Source of the DNA: Glossina fuscipes
Lineage: Eukaryota > Arthropoda > Insecta > Diptera > Glossinidae
Direction: 5' to 3'
NCBI RefSeq assembly: GCF_014805625.2
Contig: NW_023998452.1
Span: forward strand, 1,160,308 to 1,224,307
DNA: 64,000 nt
Shown here: piece after piece, positions 51,579-61,165 of the stretch
How positions within the stretch are numbered: the first letter of the stretch is position 1
How the letters are laid out: the number at the start of each line of letters is the position of its first letter
Program-made: the position numbers and the translations under genes
Notes under the pieces: generated by a model
Database searches by the model: none
What the model was told of the DNA's origin: nothing
The model's input: only the letters and a program-made list of their open reading frames with translations

Positions 51579-52026
51579 CATTTTTTTTTTATTTAACAAT
51601 TCGATTGTATAGCCCTAGGCAAGTGAAAAATCGTACGCATACACGTGCATTTATCGTAGACGTTTATAGTTGAAAAAAAAAAAAAGATAGAGAAAGAAAA
51701 ATATGTAAATGGTTTAGCGCAAATTAAGTGAATAGAAACTCAACCATGTTATTGAAATTGTACAAGCACATGCCAATAGTTTTACACACATCTATACATA
51801 AGCATTTATGTATCGCATGCATGTGCACATACATATACACACACACATATATATATATCTATATATATAAAATATTTATAAACAGACGCGAATACATAAA
51901 TGTTTATATCTTTTAGTTTCATTTTGTTGGTAAGCCGTGTATTTTAATAATCGCTTTGTTTCGCAGACCCATTTCGATGTTCACACATATGCACATTGTT
52001 GCCGACATTATTAAGGCTGATTACTT

Positions 52027-52130
52027 TGTTGCTGTTGTTGTTAATTTAGCTGTTAGTAATGTTAGTGTTATTGTTATTGCTATCGTTGTTGCTTTTACTG
52101 TTGTTCTTGTTGTTGTTGTTGCTGTTGCCT
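52027..52130. repeat. (GTT)n imperfect triplet tract
   Basis: GTT/ATT/GCT triplets make a Val/Ala/Ile-rich frame that looks like a membrane segment but is only the translation of a microsatellite. Confidence 0.8.
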
Positions 52131-52273
52131 TTATTGATGGTCATCAGTGGCTCTGCATGCTATACTTTCAAGTCATAAATGAATTGAATGAATGCATGAA
52201 AAGTGGATATTGGGTGTTGTACAATAAATGCAATAAAAATAACTACCATCAGAACAATGAATTGATGCACATG

Positions 52274-52336
52274 TACACAAACACACATGTGCACTCACAT
52301 AAAAACACAAACACACACACAACACACATACACACA

Positions 52337-52389
<53 letters not shown>

Positions 52390-52424
52390 ATATGTATGTA
52401 TATATGTATGTATGTACATATGTA
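52274..52424. repeat. Compound (CA)n-(TA)n-(TATG)n microsatellite
   Basis: CA steps at 52274-52337 and TA steps at 52345-52382 followed by TATG/TACA steps. It underlies the longest open frame of the window (51956-52546), which is therefore not called. Confidence 0.9.
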
Positions 52425-53550
52425 TAGACACAAGGGCGCGTTTACTTACACAAACATACATTACATCCAGAGGCAGTTTGCATGCATACACTGTGATTGA
52501 AAGCTTTGGCAAGCTCGTGTTATGTTTATGTCTCAAATCCCCATAATAGACTGTGGCATACGTTCATGCATGTTTATTTGCCTGTGCACAAACATTCGCA
52601 CATATACACACATCATATATATAAATATATATATATAAGTAACCAAACAAATTCTATAAATTCATAAATTTTATATTTAAACGCGAGCTTGGCAAACACA
52701 ATTTGTACTCAACTTATGTACTCTGTTATAAAGAGAAGGTTGTTGGAAAGGGGCAGTGAGAACTGTGAAAGCAGCTGTGTACGTACGCCATGTAACGACC
52801 TGATATTTATTCTTTCTTGTCTATCACAAATACTTACCGGTACATATGCATTGAAGCATGCATACACACTCACACACACACACATACACACAACTTAAAA
52901 TATACAATATTTGTCATTCAATGTGCAATTCTCTTTACACTTCTCCCCCTTGCGTAGTCTGGTTGATACAAGTATCATTTGTTTTTTTTTTTTTTTTTGT
53001 AAAATACTTTACAACAACTCTAGGCTGGTACGTAAGTTCAAGGGTGTTTCACCTTATATCCATATGTGTTTATATATATGTATATATGTATATGTGTGAG
53101 CAATGTTCCCTAAGCTGGATATCCTGAATGGGTCAATTATGTAAATTCATTGACTAAAGATGTATACGTATCCATAAACGTTAACATACATATACATGTA
53201 CATATGCCTAAGCATGTAAACGTCGAAATGATTTAGTACTGATAGATTTCTGCGGCCGCTTCTATTCGCAAATACAAATGTCTAACTTAGGGAAAGTGAA
53301 TTAAGTGCAATAACTAAATTTCGAGCAAAGCATTGTGTTAGCGTTAACTTTATATGAACCCCGGCTTTTGTAGCAACATATATGATTATCTGCTCTTGTT
53401 TTTCAATTTCATAAAATAAGAACGATAGGGAATTGCTTCCAAAATCTTATTACTGGTGAGATTTCGACGAAAAGGAGAGAAAGATGAGAATTTAGAGAGA
53501 TACGCTTTAGATCAGTGATTAATTTGTTTGCCGAGTCTTCTTCTAAAGGC

Positions 53551-53598
53551 CTTACTTAGTTTATATATCTCAATCTTACTTAGTTTATATATCTCAAT
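53551..53598. repeat. Perfect 24-bp tandem duplication
   Basis: Two identical 24-bp units, each running from CTTACTTAGT to CTCAAT, lie at 53551-53574 and 53575-53598, about 60 bp left of the mariner at 53661. Identity implies a recent event. Confidence 0.95.
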
Positions 53599-53660
53599 CG
53601 ATTTAGGGCCTAATAACTCCGGGCTCTCGGTTACAATTCATTGTTAAAAGCATTTACATA

Positions 53661-54210
53661 TTAAGTTGTTCGAAAAGCGTATTCGTTTGTATTTCTCACA
53701 GCTAATTGCACGCCTGACCTGCGTTTCATTGTCGTTTCATATTTTGACAGTTAGTATATAGTAAAGCCTCGTTTGTGAAAAAGTTCTTTGTGTTGTATGC
53801 AATAGTTTTTGTGTAGTACCCAATCAAATATGGAAAATCGATTGCAACTCTGTCAGCATATTCTGCATATATCGCATATATTTCCGCATACTGTTCTTGC
53901 TATCGAAAAAGTAGAAACATTGTTCAAAGAAATTATTGAATTTGTGTGAAAAAGATGAATCGACAGAACCCTGTGTCAAAGATGGTTTGGAAAATTTCTT
54001 TCCAAAAACTTTGATGTTGAAAATACACCATGTTTTGGAAGATCAATTGGAGATAATCACGACGAAATAAAGGCGTTCATTGATGCCAACTGATGAATAA
54101 GAATTCGAGATCGCTGGTAGTTTCAATTTATCGAATCCGACCGTTTATAGCGATAGCAAATCGTGTTATATTTTGGCCAAAAAAAAGAAATTACTTTCCG
54201 AACAACCCAA
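53661..54210 (+). mobile_element. Internally deleted mariner element with both terminal inverted repeats
   Basis: The left end reads TTAAGTTGTTCGAAAAG and the right end, in reverse complement, reads TTGGGTTGTTCGGAAAG, so the two ends match at most positions, with the mariner-type TTGGGTTGTTCGG form. The left end is preceded by TA, the expected mariner target; the right flank is CA, so one copy of the duplication has mutated. Total length is 550 bp against about 1.3 kb for an autonomous mariner, and the middle and C-terminal parts of the transposase are missing. The element lies upstream of the grn exon. It is non-autonomous and old. Confidence 0.8.
53830..54160 (+). pseudogene. Broken mariner transposase N-terminus
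   Basis: An ATG at 53830 opens M-E-N-R-L and reaches a stop within about 40 codons. A frameshifted continuation near 53970-54090 reads C-Q-R-W-F-G-K-F, then N-F-D-V-E-N-T-P-C-F-G-R-S-I, then D-E-I-K-A-F-I-D-A-N. This is the conserved linker of the mariner helix-turn-helix DNA-binding region (family pattern R-W-F-x-x-F ... F-D-V-x-x-x-P-x-S-G-R-P). Tandem stops follow, and a further frame suggests L-S-N-P-T-V-Y. The catalytic D,D34D domain is absent. The fragment sits between the two inverted ends of the 550-bp element, which confirms its class. It cannot encode an active protein. Confidence 0.75.
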
Positions 54211-54916
54211 CATTATTGAGTTTCCTTTAAAATGAACAAATGACAGGAAAAGTCACTTAAACTTCCGCTGTTCTGTGTAACTGCTGCACATTTAACATTT
54301 TCGTCAAGAGGCGGAGATACACACAATGGACATCTTAGTTAGAAATTTTTATGAGAAATCAAAAGAAACTAAGGTCCTGCGAAATAAAATTAATTGCAAT
54401 GCGTTACCTGCAAAGAGCATCATTGAAAGTCCTTTTGAAGAATTCACAATATATGTTAACATATTGGGCATGCTTCATGTGGTGCTGGTTTTATTTGTCA
54501 CTTAATGGCCTTCTCAAAGCTACCTGCTCTCTAAACTATGACAAAAACCCCCAATTGGCCAATAAGGCTAACACGAAAAGTTTCTATAAAAAAATGAATA
54601 AAACTTAATCCCCGAAGATAATCGACAACTTCCCTTTAGCTACGAAAAACTTTATTTATATTTATTCATTTACTAATATACTAAGTAAAATCTAAATAAA
54701 ATCTAAACATGTAAAGATTCGATTGAGTTAAGCAAATTTAAAATTATAGGCTTAACTATGACATTATGGTTAAAGATCATATAAAATAAAAAAAAAATCG
54801 ATATACAAATAAATAAATAAGAGAAGAACAAGAAGAAGGAAAAACATCTTAATTTGTAGCAAATTCTGTGAGCACACTTCTGCAGAATTAACACAACACA
54901 GACAGCTACTGTAAGC

Positions 54917-55016
54917 AAATTAATTGAAATTGATCCACAAGCGACCTTGATATTATGTCTCTATGCATTCAAAGGTTAATTACCGATTGGATGATATATT
55001 TTAATATTCTTGGCAC
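54917..55016. repeat. Direct repeat, copy 1 of 2
   Basis: It contains AAATTAATTGAAATTGATCC, GCGACCTTGAT and CAAAGGTTAATTACCGATT in the same order and spacing as 55186-55310. The copies lie about 270 bp apart. Similarity falls off toward the TTCTTGG-like end. Confidence 0.75.
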
Positions 55017-55185
55017 TTTTTTGAATATATATATATATTTATTTATTTATTTAATTTTTATATATCATTTTTTGTATTTAACAAGTGAATACTTTCACAT
55101 TTCTTGGCCATTGAACACGAAGACCTTTAGTAAATATCGACAGCAGCTTACGACAGCAGAGCGATCAAAAACTGGTGCTATAAAC

Positions 55186-55310
55186 AAATTAATTGATATT
55201 GATCCACACGCGACCTTGATTTTATACCATCTTAGATTTCAATCAATTCAAAGGTTAATTACCGATTAAGTGATACTTTTTTTTTTAAACATATTCCTGG
55301 TTCTTTTTTG
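55186..55310. repeat. Direct repeat, copy 2 of 2
   Basis: Matches 54917-55016: AAATTAATTGATATTGATCC, GCGACCTTGAT, then CAAAGGTTAATTACCGATT. It is longer than copy 1 owing to a small insertion (CTTAGATTTCAATC region) and a T run. Whether the pair is a local duplication or the ends of a decayed element is open; the 170 bp between them show nothing recognisable. Confidence 0.75.
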
Positions 55311-55809
55311 GCACGAGACATGTATACATAATGTACATGTGTATAATAAAGATTGTTATTTTTAGTATTTCGCAACTTGGCCGTTAGGATAAGATAGAAA
55401 TCTTTAAACGATACCGGTCAAGCACTTATATGCCTCAAGTGCATCACTCTTATCTTTCGAAAAACAATTTTTATATGAAAATTTATTCAAAATTCTTCAT
55501 TATGTCTTTAGACATGTTTTATTTCGTTACGTTAACTCATTTTGCAAGCTGCTGATAGAAAAATAAGGAACACCTAAAGCAACATATCAATCAAAGAATT
55601 TAAGTTTTTCGATTTGTGATTAGCTTAATGAGCAGATGTGCAAAAGCTTACTATTTATTGACTTAACTAAAACAATGTCTCAAACAAACATTTTAGGCTA
55701 AGTAAAGTTCTTTGCTCTCTATGCTTAAACGTTCACAAAACAATTATTTTTTAGTGTAAAATATTTGTTCAAATGCCAGCCAGCGCTCTCCTTTTCAACC
55801 TTCTATACA

Positions 55810-56260
55810 TTAGGTGTGCCAATAAGTCGTTTTATTGTGCTTTAATCGTACATATGTCTTCATTTTTTCCTAAATTTCGGGTATAAGTAGTTTAGACATT
55901 GCGTATGGTACAAGCTTAAGTCGTTGCGTATGGTATAAGCTTAAGTCGTTTACAAACTATCGTTTAGTCTAAAGAAAAGTGTAAAGAGATCGATTATAAC
56001 AAGTAGCATTTACAAAACATGCAGCTGAAGCTGCGGAAATGATTAAAACACAGTCAACTATGAAGGAGTTAGAAAGCGTTTTGCGACATTTCGTGCAAAA
56101 AATTGCCATCTCGAAGACGATGAAACTACGTTGGGTGGTATTGGAAAGGAATCATGTACTTGAAGCCTGGTGAGCGAAGAACAACATTCAAAAGGTTTTA
56201 AGTAGGCTTGAGTTGCTTATGAGGCTTAAGAAAACGATCTCAACTGCAACAAAAAACAGG
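55810..56260 (+). mobile_element. Probable mariner-like remnant, N-terminal part only
   Basis: The left edge reads TTAGGTGTGCCAATAAGTCG, similar to mariner-type termini (TTAGGTxTGxxAATAAGT). About 210 bp further on, broken frames give A-A-E-A-A-E-M-I-K-T and then R-K-R-F-A-T-F-R-A-K-N-C-H-L-E-D-D-E-T-T, which follows the order of the mariner DNA-binding region (A-A-E-A ... R-W-F-x-x-F-R-x-x-x-F-x-L-E-D). Stops and shifts interrupt both. I could not find the opposite inverted end. It is a different sequence family from the 550-bp element at 53661. Confidence 0.45.
55899..55948. repeat. 25-bp tandem duplication with one mismatch
   Basis: Units at 55899-55923 and 55924-55948 both start TTGCGTATGGTA and end AAGCTTAAGTCG, with a single C/T difference. 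It lies inside the putative mariner remnant beginning at 55810. Confidence 0.95.
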
Positions 56261-57570
56261 AACTGATCAGGTAGGCTATCTTTACTCCGCGAAGTCTGCA
56301 CTTTTCAAGCCAAATTTCAGTCCCGGTTTTCGGTAGTTTTAATAGTGCAGTGCATCAACTTATTGCATGAAGACAATTTTGAAATGCAACCAATAGATGG
56401 AATAGACGAAGAACTGCTTTGATTGGTGAACCTCACTCGGTTTTATAGCCGAACTGTGAGAAATTCTTTTAAAATAAGAACTTTTAGCTAAAATGGACGG
56501 CAATGTTTTCAAATCAATTTCTTAAAAAAATCCTGCATTAGACAGACCTTGGAGAATATATTAAGAATTATTATTGCATTTTATTTTGGATGGAAGAGCA
56601 CGGATATATGAGAATAGAGCTAAGTAGGTGCAATGTTTGTTTCTTTTAACTTTAAAAAAAAAAAAAAAAAAACTCAATCCACTGAGAGGAGTATTTTGCC
56701 TCGCAAATCTTGAAAGATATATGGGATTATTTTACTATTGCAGTTCATATACCTTGTGAACGCAAAGTGTCATAAACACGGTATACTTAATTAAATTAGC
56801 ACTTGATCTATCCTCATATACAAACTCGTAGGTGTATACCGAAATTTTTCTAATAAACTGTGGCTAAACCTTTTATTGGTCTAGTTCGTTGAATTGGAGA
56901 GGCAAACTTAGTATATATAATATAATAACATTTTTCAGTTAATAAATTATTGTATAACAAAAAAAAAAAAAAAACAAAGAAAAAAAAAGAAAACTATGTA
57001 CGACGCAAAGACATAATAAAGAATAAAAGTGCTTAGGAACTATCCTTCGCAATCCCGTAAAAAAAAGAAGTAACGGAAGCATAGCTATCGCGTATATTAA
57101 TGTTCTGGAATAGTTTTAAAGTTATGTGCGATGCACACATACATATGCGTGCATATTTATAACTGTTTAGTAACGTGTCTTTCCAAGGTTGCAGACAACG
57201 TCCAACGTACATATAGAACATACTTCTGCCACTCGGTTTATATTCGGTTCGGTTCACTCATTGTGTATTCCCATAATGTGTGTTCATATAAATATGTAAG
57301 TTTTACTTCCTTACAGGCAATTATTTGCAAGCTTTTGCCGGTGGTATTATTGTTATTTGCTTGCCTGTCAAAGTTACGACGTGTCTGCCAGGATAATTTT
57401 ACGATTTCCTTGAATACAAATGCTTTGATTAAACTTACATAGAAGAATATAAGGCCTATTTAAGCGTTTGACCACGGTTAGCTCTTGAAAATTATAGACA
57501 CGAATTGGATATAATTTAAACTGGCGTAGACAATGAAATTCAAACTATGTTTAAAAGAAAATGATTACAA

Positions 57571-57608
57571 CATACATACATACATACATACATACATACA
57601 TACATACA
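57571..57608. repeat. (CATA)n microsatellite
   Basis: Nine perfect CATA steps. Confidence 0.95.
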
Positions 57609-58239
57609 AACATAAAATATTAGGTTTTTTGATAGAAAAACTTCTTACGTTCACCTCATTCACTCTGGCACATTGTTTTACTCATCTAACAAGTGACCTT
57701 TGGTAATATATAAGATTAGCTTTTCGTTTTAGCATTTATTAGAAATTAAATTTGGCGAATTTTTCTTTTGCTTTTTGGAACACTAAGAGGCCTGTGCGTG
57801 TTGAAATTGGTTGCCTTTAAAGAATAAAGCATTAAGAGGCAGCTTTTTCGTTCATTCTTTTCTGAAACAATTTTTTACTTTCGCTTCAAACTTCACAGTT
57901 AGAAATATTGTAACGAATGGATTGTTAAACACTTCATTTCGTGTATTCCATTCAGGAAGTAAGGTAAAGAGCGCATGAAAAGGCATTCCTGCCACTGGCA
58001 GATGCAAACTTTACTGTGAATGCATTTTAGAATCAATAAGATTTTTTTTGCTCTATAGTTCGCGAATCGTTAGAGATATATGAAACACAAAGTTGCAAAT
58101 TTGCTGCATGATACTCTATCAAAAGTTCTGATTGTTTTTTGCTAGTTACTGTTTATTTCATTACTCCCTCTGAGCTCCTCCACCTTTATGTTCGTTAGGT
58201 TGTAGTGGTGAAGTTCGAGTAGAAAGATCACACGGCATC

Positions 58240-58960
58240 CAATCGCTGGGCTATTTTGGCCACCCCTTTCCTCTTAGCTTCCGCGGATAGCTTTTTCTTC
58301 AGTTCAAGTACTGTTTTGTGCTCACCTTGGCAGGCACCCTCATTTAAACAATTATTCAGAACAGGGTTTGTTTTTTGCACCCACCTTGATACGTCGTGTT
58401 TTGGTAACCAAATTTCAAGGTGAACTCTATTTTAAGTACTCCATTTTCTGAAGTGGATCTTCTTTTGGTAGTCAACCGTCTACAACGGCTTACACAGACG
58501 GAGGTTTGTATCTTGGATTCAAGTTTTTACATTGAGCTTTTATAGCCAGCTTTTTGCCGTCGAGTCATTTCTGTTGGACTGCTCTTTGGCGCCTATCTTT
58601 TGCCTGCAATTAATTTTCAAGTGCTAAGTATCTCTTAGTAGTATTCAACCTTTCCCATTCATCTTTTCCAGAGAAAACTTCCGTTGCCAAAGTTACTTTC
58701 TCTTTTGGTGACCAGCTTTTTAACATCGACCCTTTGTCTTTTAATCAGGGGATTGGAGTAGAATCTTTTTTAAAAAGTCAGGTTTTTCAGATAGACCTGT
58801 AGTTTTTAAGGTCTTAACTTTTTCAAGTCGATTCTTCTTTTTTTTTTTTGAAGCCGGCTTTCTCTTTTACATCGTTTGCTAATAGCCAGCTCTTTGAGAG
58901 TTCTTGCAATCGACTGGCTCTCGTTCGCTTCTTACCAGTAGTATTAGCCTTTTAATGTTT
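58240..58960. repeat. Decayed pyrimidine-rich tandem array
   Basis: Repeated words include TTATAGCCAGCTTTTTGCCG with TCGAGTC (58551), GGTGACCAGCTTTTTAAC with ATCGACCC (58699), ACTTTTTCAAGTCGATTCTT (58819), GAAGCCGGCTTTCTCTTT (58851) and AATAGCCAGCTCTTTGAG (58881). The shared core is about GCCAGCTTTTTxxCATCGACTC. Unit spacing is irregular. No coding frame. Confidence 0.45.
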
Positions 58961-60374
58961 GCCTTTCTCGACTTTTGTTAGTATTTCATACAGCTTTTGT
59001 ATCGTACGTTACAGGACACAGCGAGGAAAAACAAAACTCGTTTTCATTGTAGCTTCGAAAACTTGTATTGCGTTTAAGACTTTCAACCCAGGCTTCTTTT
59101 TTTATTTTTATATAATTATGATCGGCCGCCTTTCTCTTTTTAAATCATGGTTTACTTCCTTACATTTAAGTCACCTTAAAAGTTACTTCCGTCTAATCAA
59201 CTGTCTCCCTTATGTGCTAATATCGAAAGAAGTAGTGCTATCTCCTTCGTGTATAGGTTAATACTTATTAGACTATCTTGTATTTATTTATTAAATACTG
59301 ATCGCAGATCATTATTTGTTTTGAGAAATTTACGTTTTCACCCTCTCTTCTGGTATTTAATTAATTCAGACGAAATCAAAACTACTTCTGAGAAATTTTA
59401 AAACTATCGCCAACAACATTAACATCAAAGAAATTAATTTTTATTATATCAATAATGAGCTGAGATCACAAAGTAGTACGCAAGCCATAACTGATAAAAC
59501 CATTTCTTTTGTTTTTGTTATTTGTTGATATCACACAAAAAACGAAAAAAAAAAACATATTAAAATTGGAAAGTGGGCCATTATAAGGCTCCATCCACAA
59601 CTGATAAATAATACTCACTAAAAGAAAGATGAAAGCAGTCAGCTTAACTGGAAGAGTAATGCGCGCTAAATGATAAAAATATATATATATGTACATATAG
59701 ATATTCAAAAGAACTACATATGTGTAGTTCGCGGCTAGAGTGGCGGAGTCGAGTCATTAAAATCTAATTTAAAAAACAGTTGATAAAATGAAATAAAAAT
59801 GAATTCTTAGAAATTTCATTAAAATCAACAAATCCACAATTGAAAATGTGCTCGAAAAGAAGCGGGACAATAAAGCTGCATATGTAAGACAACTTGTATA
59901 AAGTAATAAAAAGGAAAAAAGTGTTAAAAACAAGAATCAATTTGAAATAAGAAAGAAATAAACTTGACATGATGAGACCTGGACGAAAAAAAAAAAAAAA
60001 CAACAAAAAAAAAAAATTACAAAAAAAAAGAAGAGTTTTAAATGAAAGCAAATCAAATCATTTGTATGCACAACGTATCAAATCGTTCGAATCGTTAAAG
60101 TCAAAAAGTACAAGTCGTAAAACGTAATCACATTAAAAACACGAGCACAAATTCAAAGCAAAATTGCCGCAATTGCTGGCTTAAAGGAAAGCTTGAAAAC
60201 AAAAAAAAACAAAAAAACATTCACATTTACTAACTTTTGCTATACTTTTATACGCTTAGCGATCTGCTTACATTGTTCTACTTATATGTTGCCCGATTCA
60301 ATATAAAGTTGAATATACCCGCGACAACAACACCAACCATACTTTATATCACGTATGTATTAACAGCTAAACAA

Positions 60375-60412
60375 ATCATCATCATCATCATCATCATCAA
60401 CATCTTCATCAT
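60375..60412. repeat. (ATC)n microsatellite
   Basis: Eight ATC triplets and a decayed tail. Confidence 0.9.
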
Positions 60413-60739
60413 CGTGGTCGCTCATATTGAGCTTGTGTGCTTTTCATCATCACACAAATCCCCGCTTTACTATTAACTGGCGCGTGGTTATCCAGAAGGT
60501 AGTAAAGAAATCCACTCGAATCCACTCATAACTTTACCTAGAAGAGTGAAATAAACAAAACCTTTTTTTACGAACAATTTTTAAAGATCTGACTTTGACT
60601 ATTGGGGAAAAACTCAGTTGAATTCAGATATCCACCACCCCTTGGGTGAATGTGGAGGAACTGTTTCAAGTCCATATCCAAAAATCGGTATGAGGAAACA
60701 GTTTAAGTTGTTTGTTAATTATTTTTATGCAGATCTCAT

Positions 60740-60980
60740 CCTATCAGATGGCTTTAAGCGTTCGTATAAATGTAACGCAGCCTTCACGGCTAGGTTTACA
60801 TTAAAAGCGAGTTCTTATCTTCTTCTAACACTAAAAGCGCTTCCCATCACTTTGAGGCTTGAAAGCGAGTTCTCTTCGTTTCTTAGTATTGCCAGCGTAC
60901 GTCTCCTTTTTTTTTGATGTTGAAAACAATTTCTTTTTTCTATTTTCCTTTTATTTAATTTTAAAAGTAAATTCTTGTCA
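60740..60980. repeat. Short decayed repeat tract
   Basis: TTAAAAGCGAGTTCTTATCT (60806), TAAAAGCGCTTCCCATCACT (60832), TTGAAAGCGAGTTCTCTTCG (60859) and TTTTAAAAGTAAATTCTTG (60960) share a xTxAAAAGCGAGTTCTTxxC core about 25-100 bp apart. The overlapping open frame at 60618-60917 starts at TTG and is not supported as a gene. Confidence 0.4.
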
Positions 60981-61019
60981 ATTGTTTGCAAAAAAGCAAC
61001 TACGGGTACACAACCTGTT

Positions 61020-61165
61020 CCGGAATTTGATATAAATTCCATGCAAGTGTTGCTGCGTCGTTGGTGGAATTCCAGAGGGATAACTAGCTGTTGATGCTGG
61101 TGAATGCGGCGAAACAATCAACGCAGGCACGCACGATGAGCAAGTCACTACACTTGGCAAGGCCG
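61020..61165 (-). other. Coding-like stretch of unknown nature
   Basis: On the minus strand one frame reads V-V-T-C-S-S-C-V-P-A-L-I-V, then S-P-H-S-P-A-S-T-A-S-Y-P-S-G-I-P-P-T-T-Q, an amino-acid composition more like a real protein than the surrounding frames; the DNA is also GC-richer. The same DNA is open in a second frame (M-F-R-R-I-H-Q-H-Q-Q). No domain, acceptor or donor can be assigned with confidence. It could be a repeat-derived fragment or a lone exon. Confidence 0.2.

Noticed and set aside
51956..52546. Longest open frame of the window, 196 codons, Val/Ala-rich then Tyr/Ile/His-rich
   Set aside because: It is the translation of a (GTT)n tract followed by (CA)n and (TA)n microsatellites and begins at a non-ATG codon; three frames across the TA tract are open at once.
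60618..60917. C-G-G-T-V-S-S-P-Y-P motif suggestive of a CUB-domain start
   Set aside because: Only one short match; the rest of the frame lacks CUB features, starts at TTG and runs through a decayed repeat.
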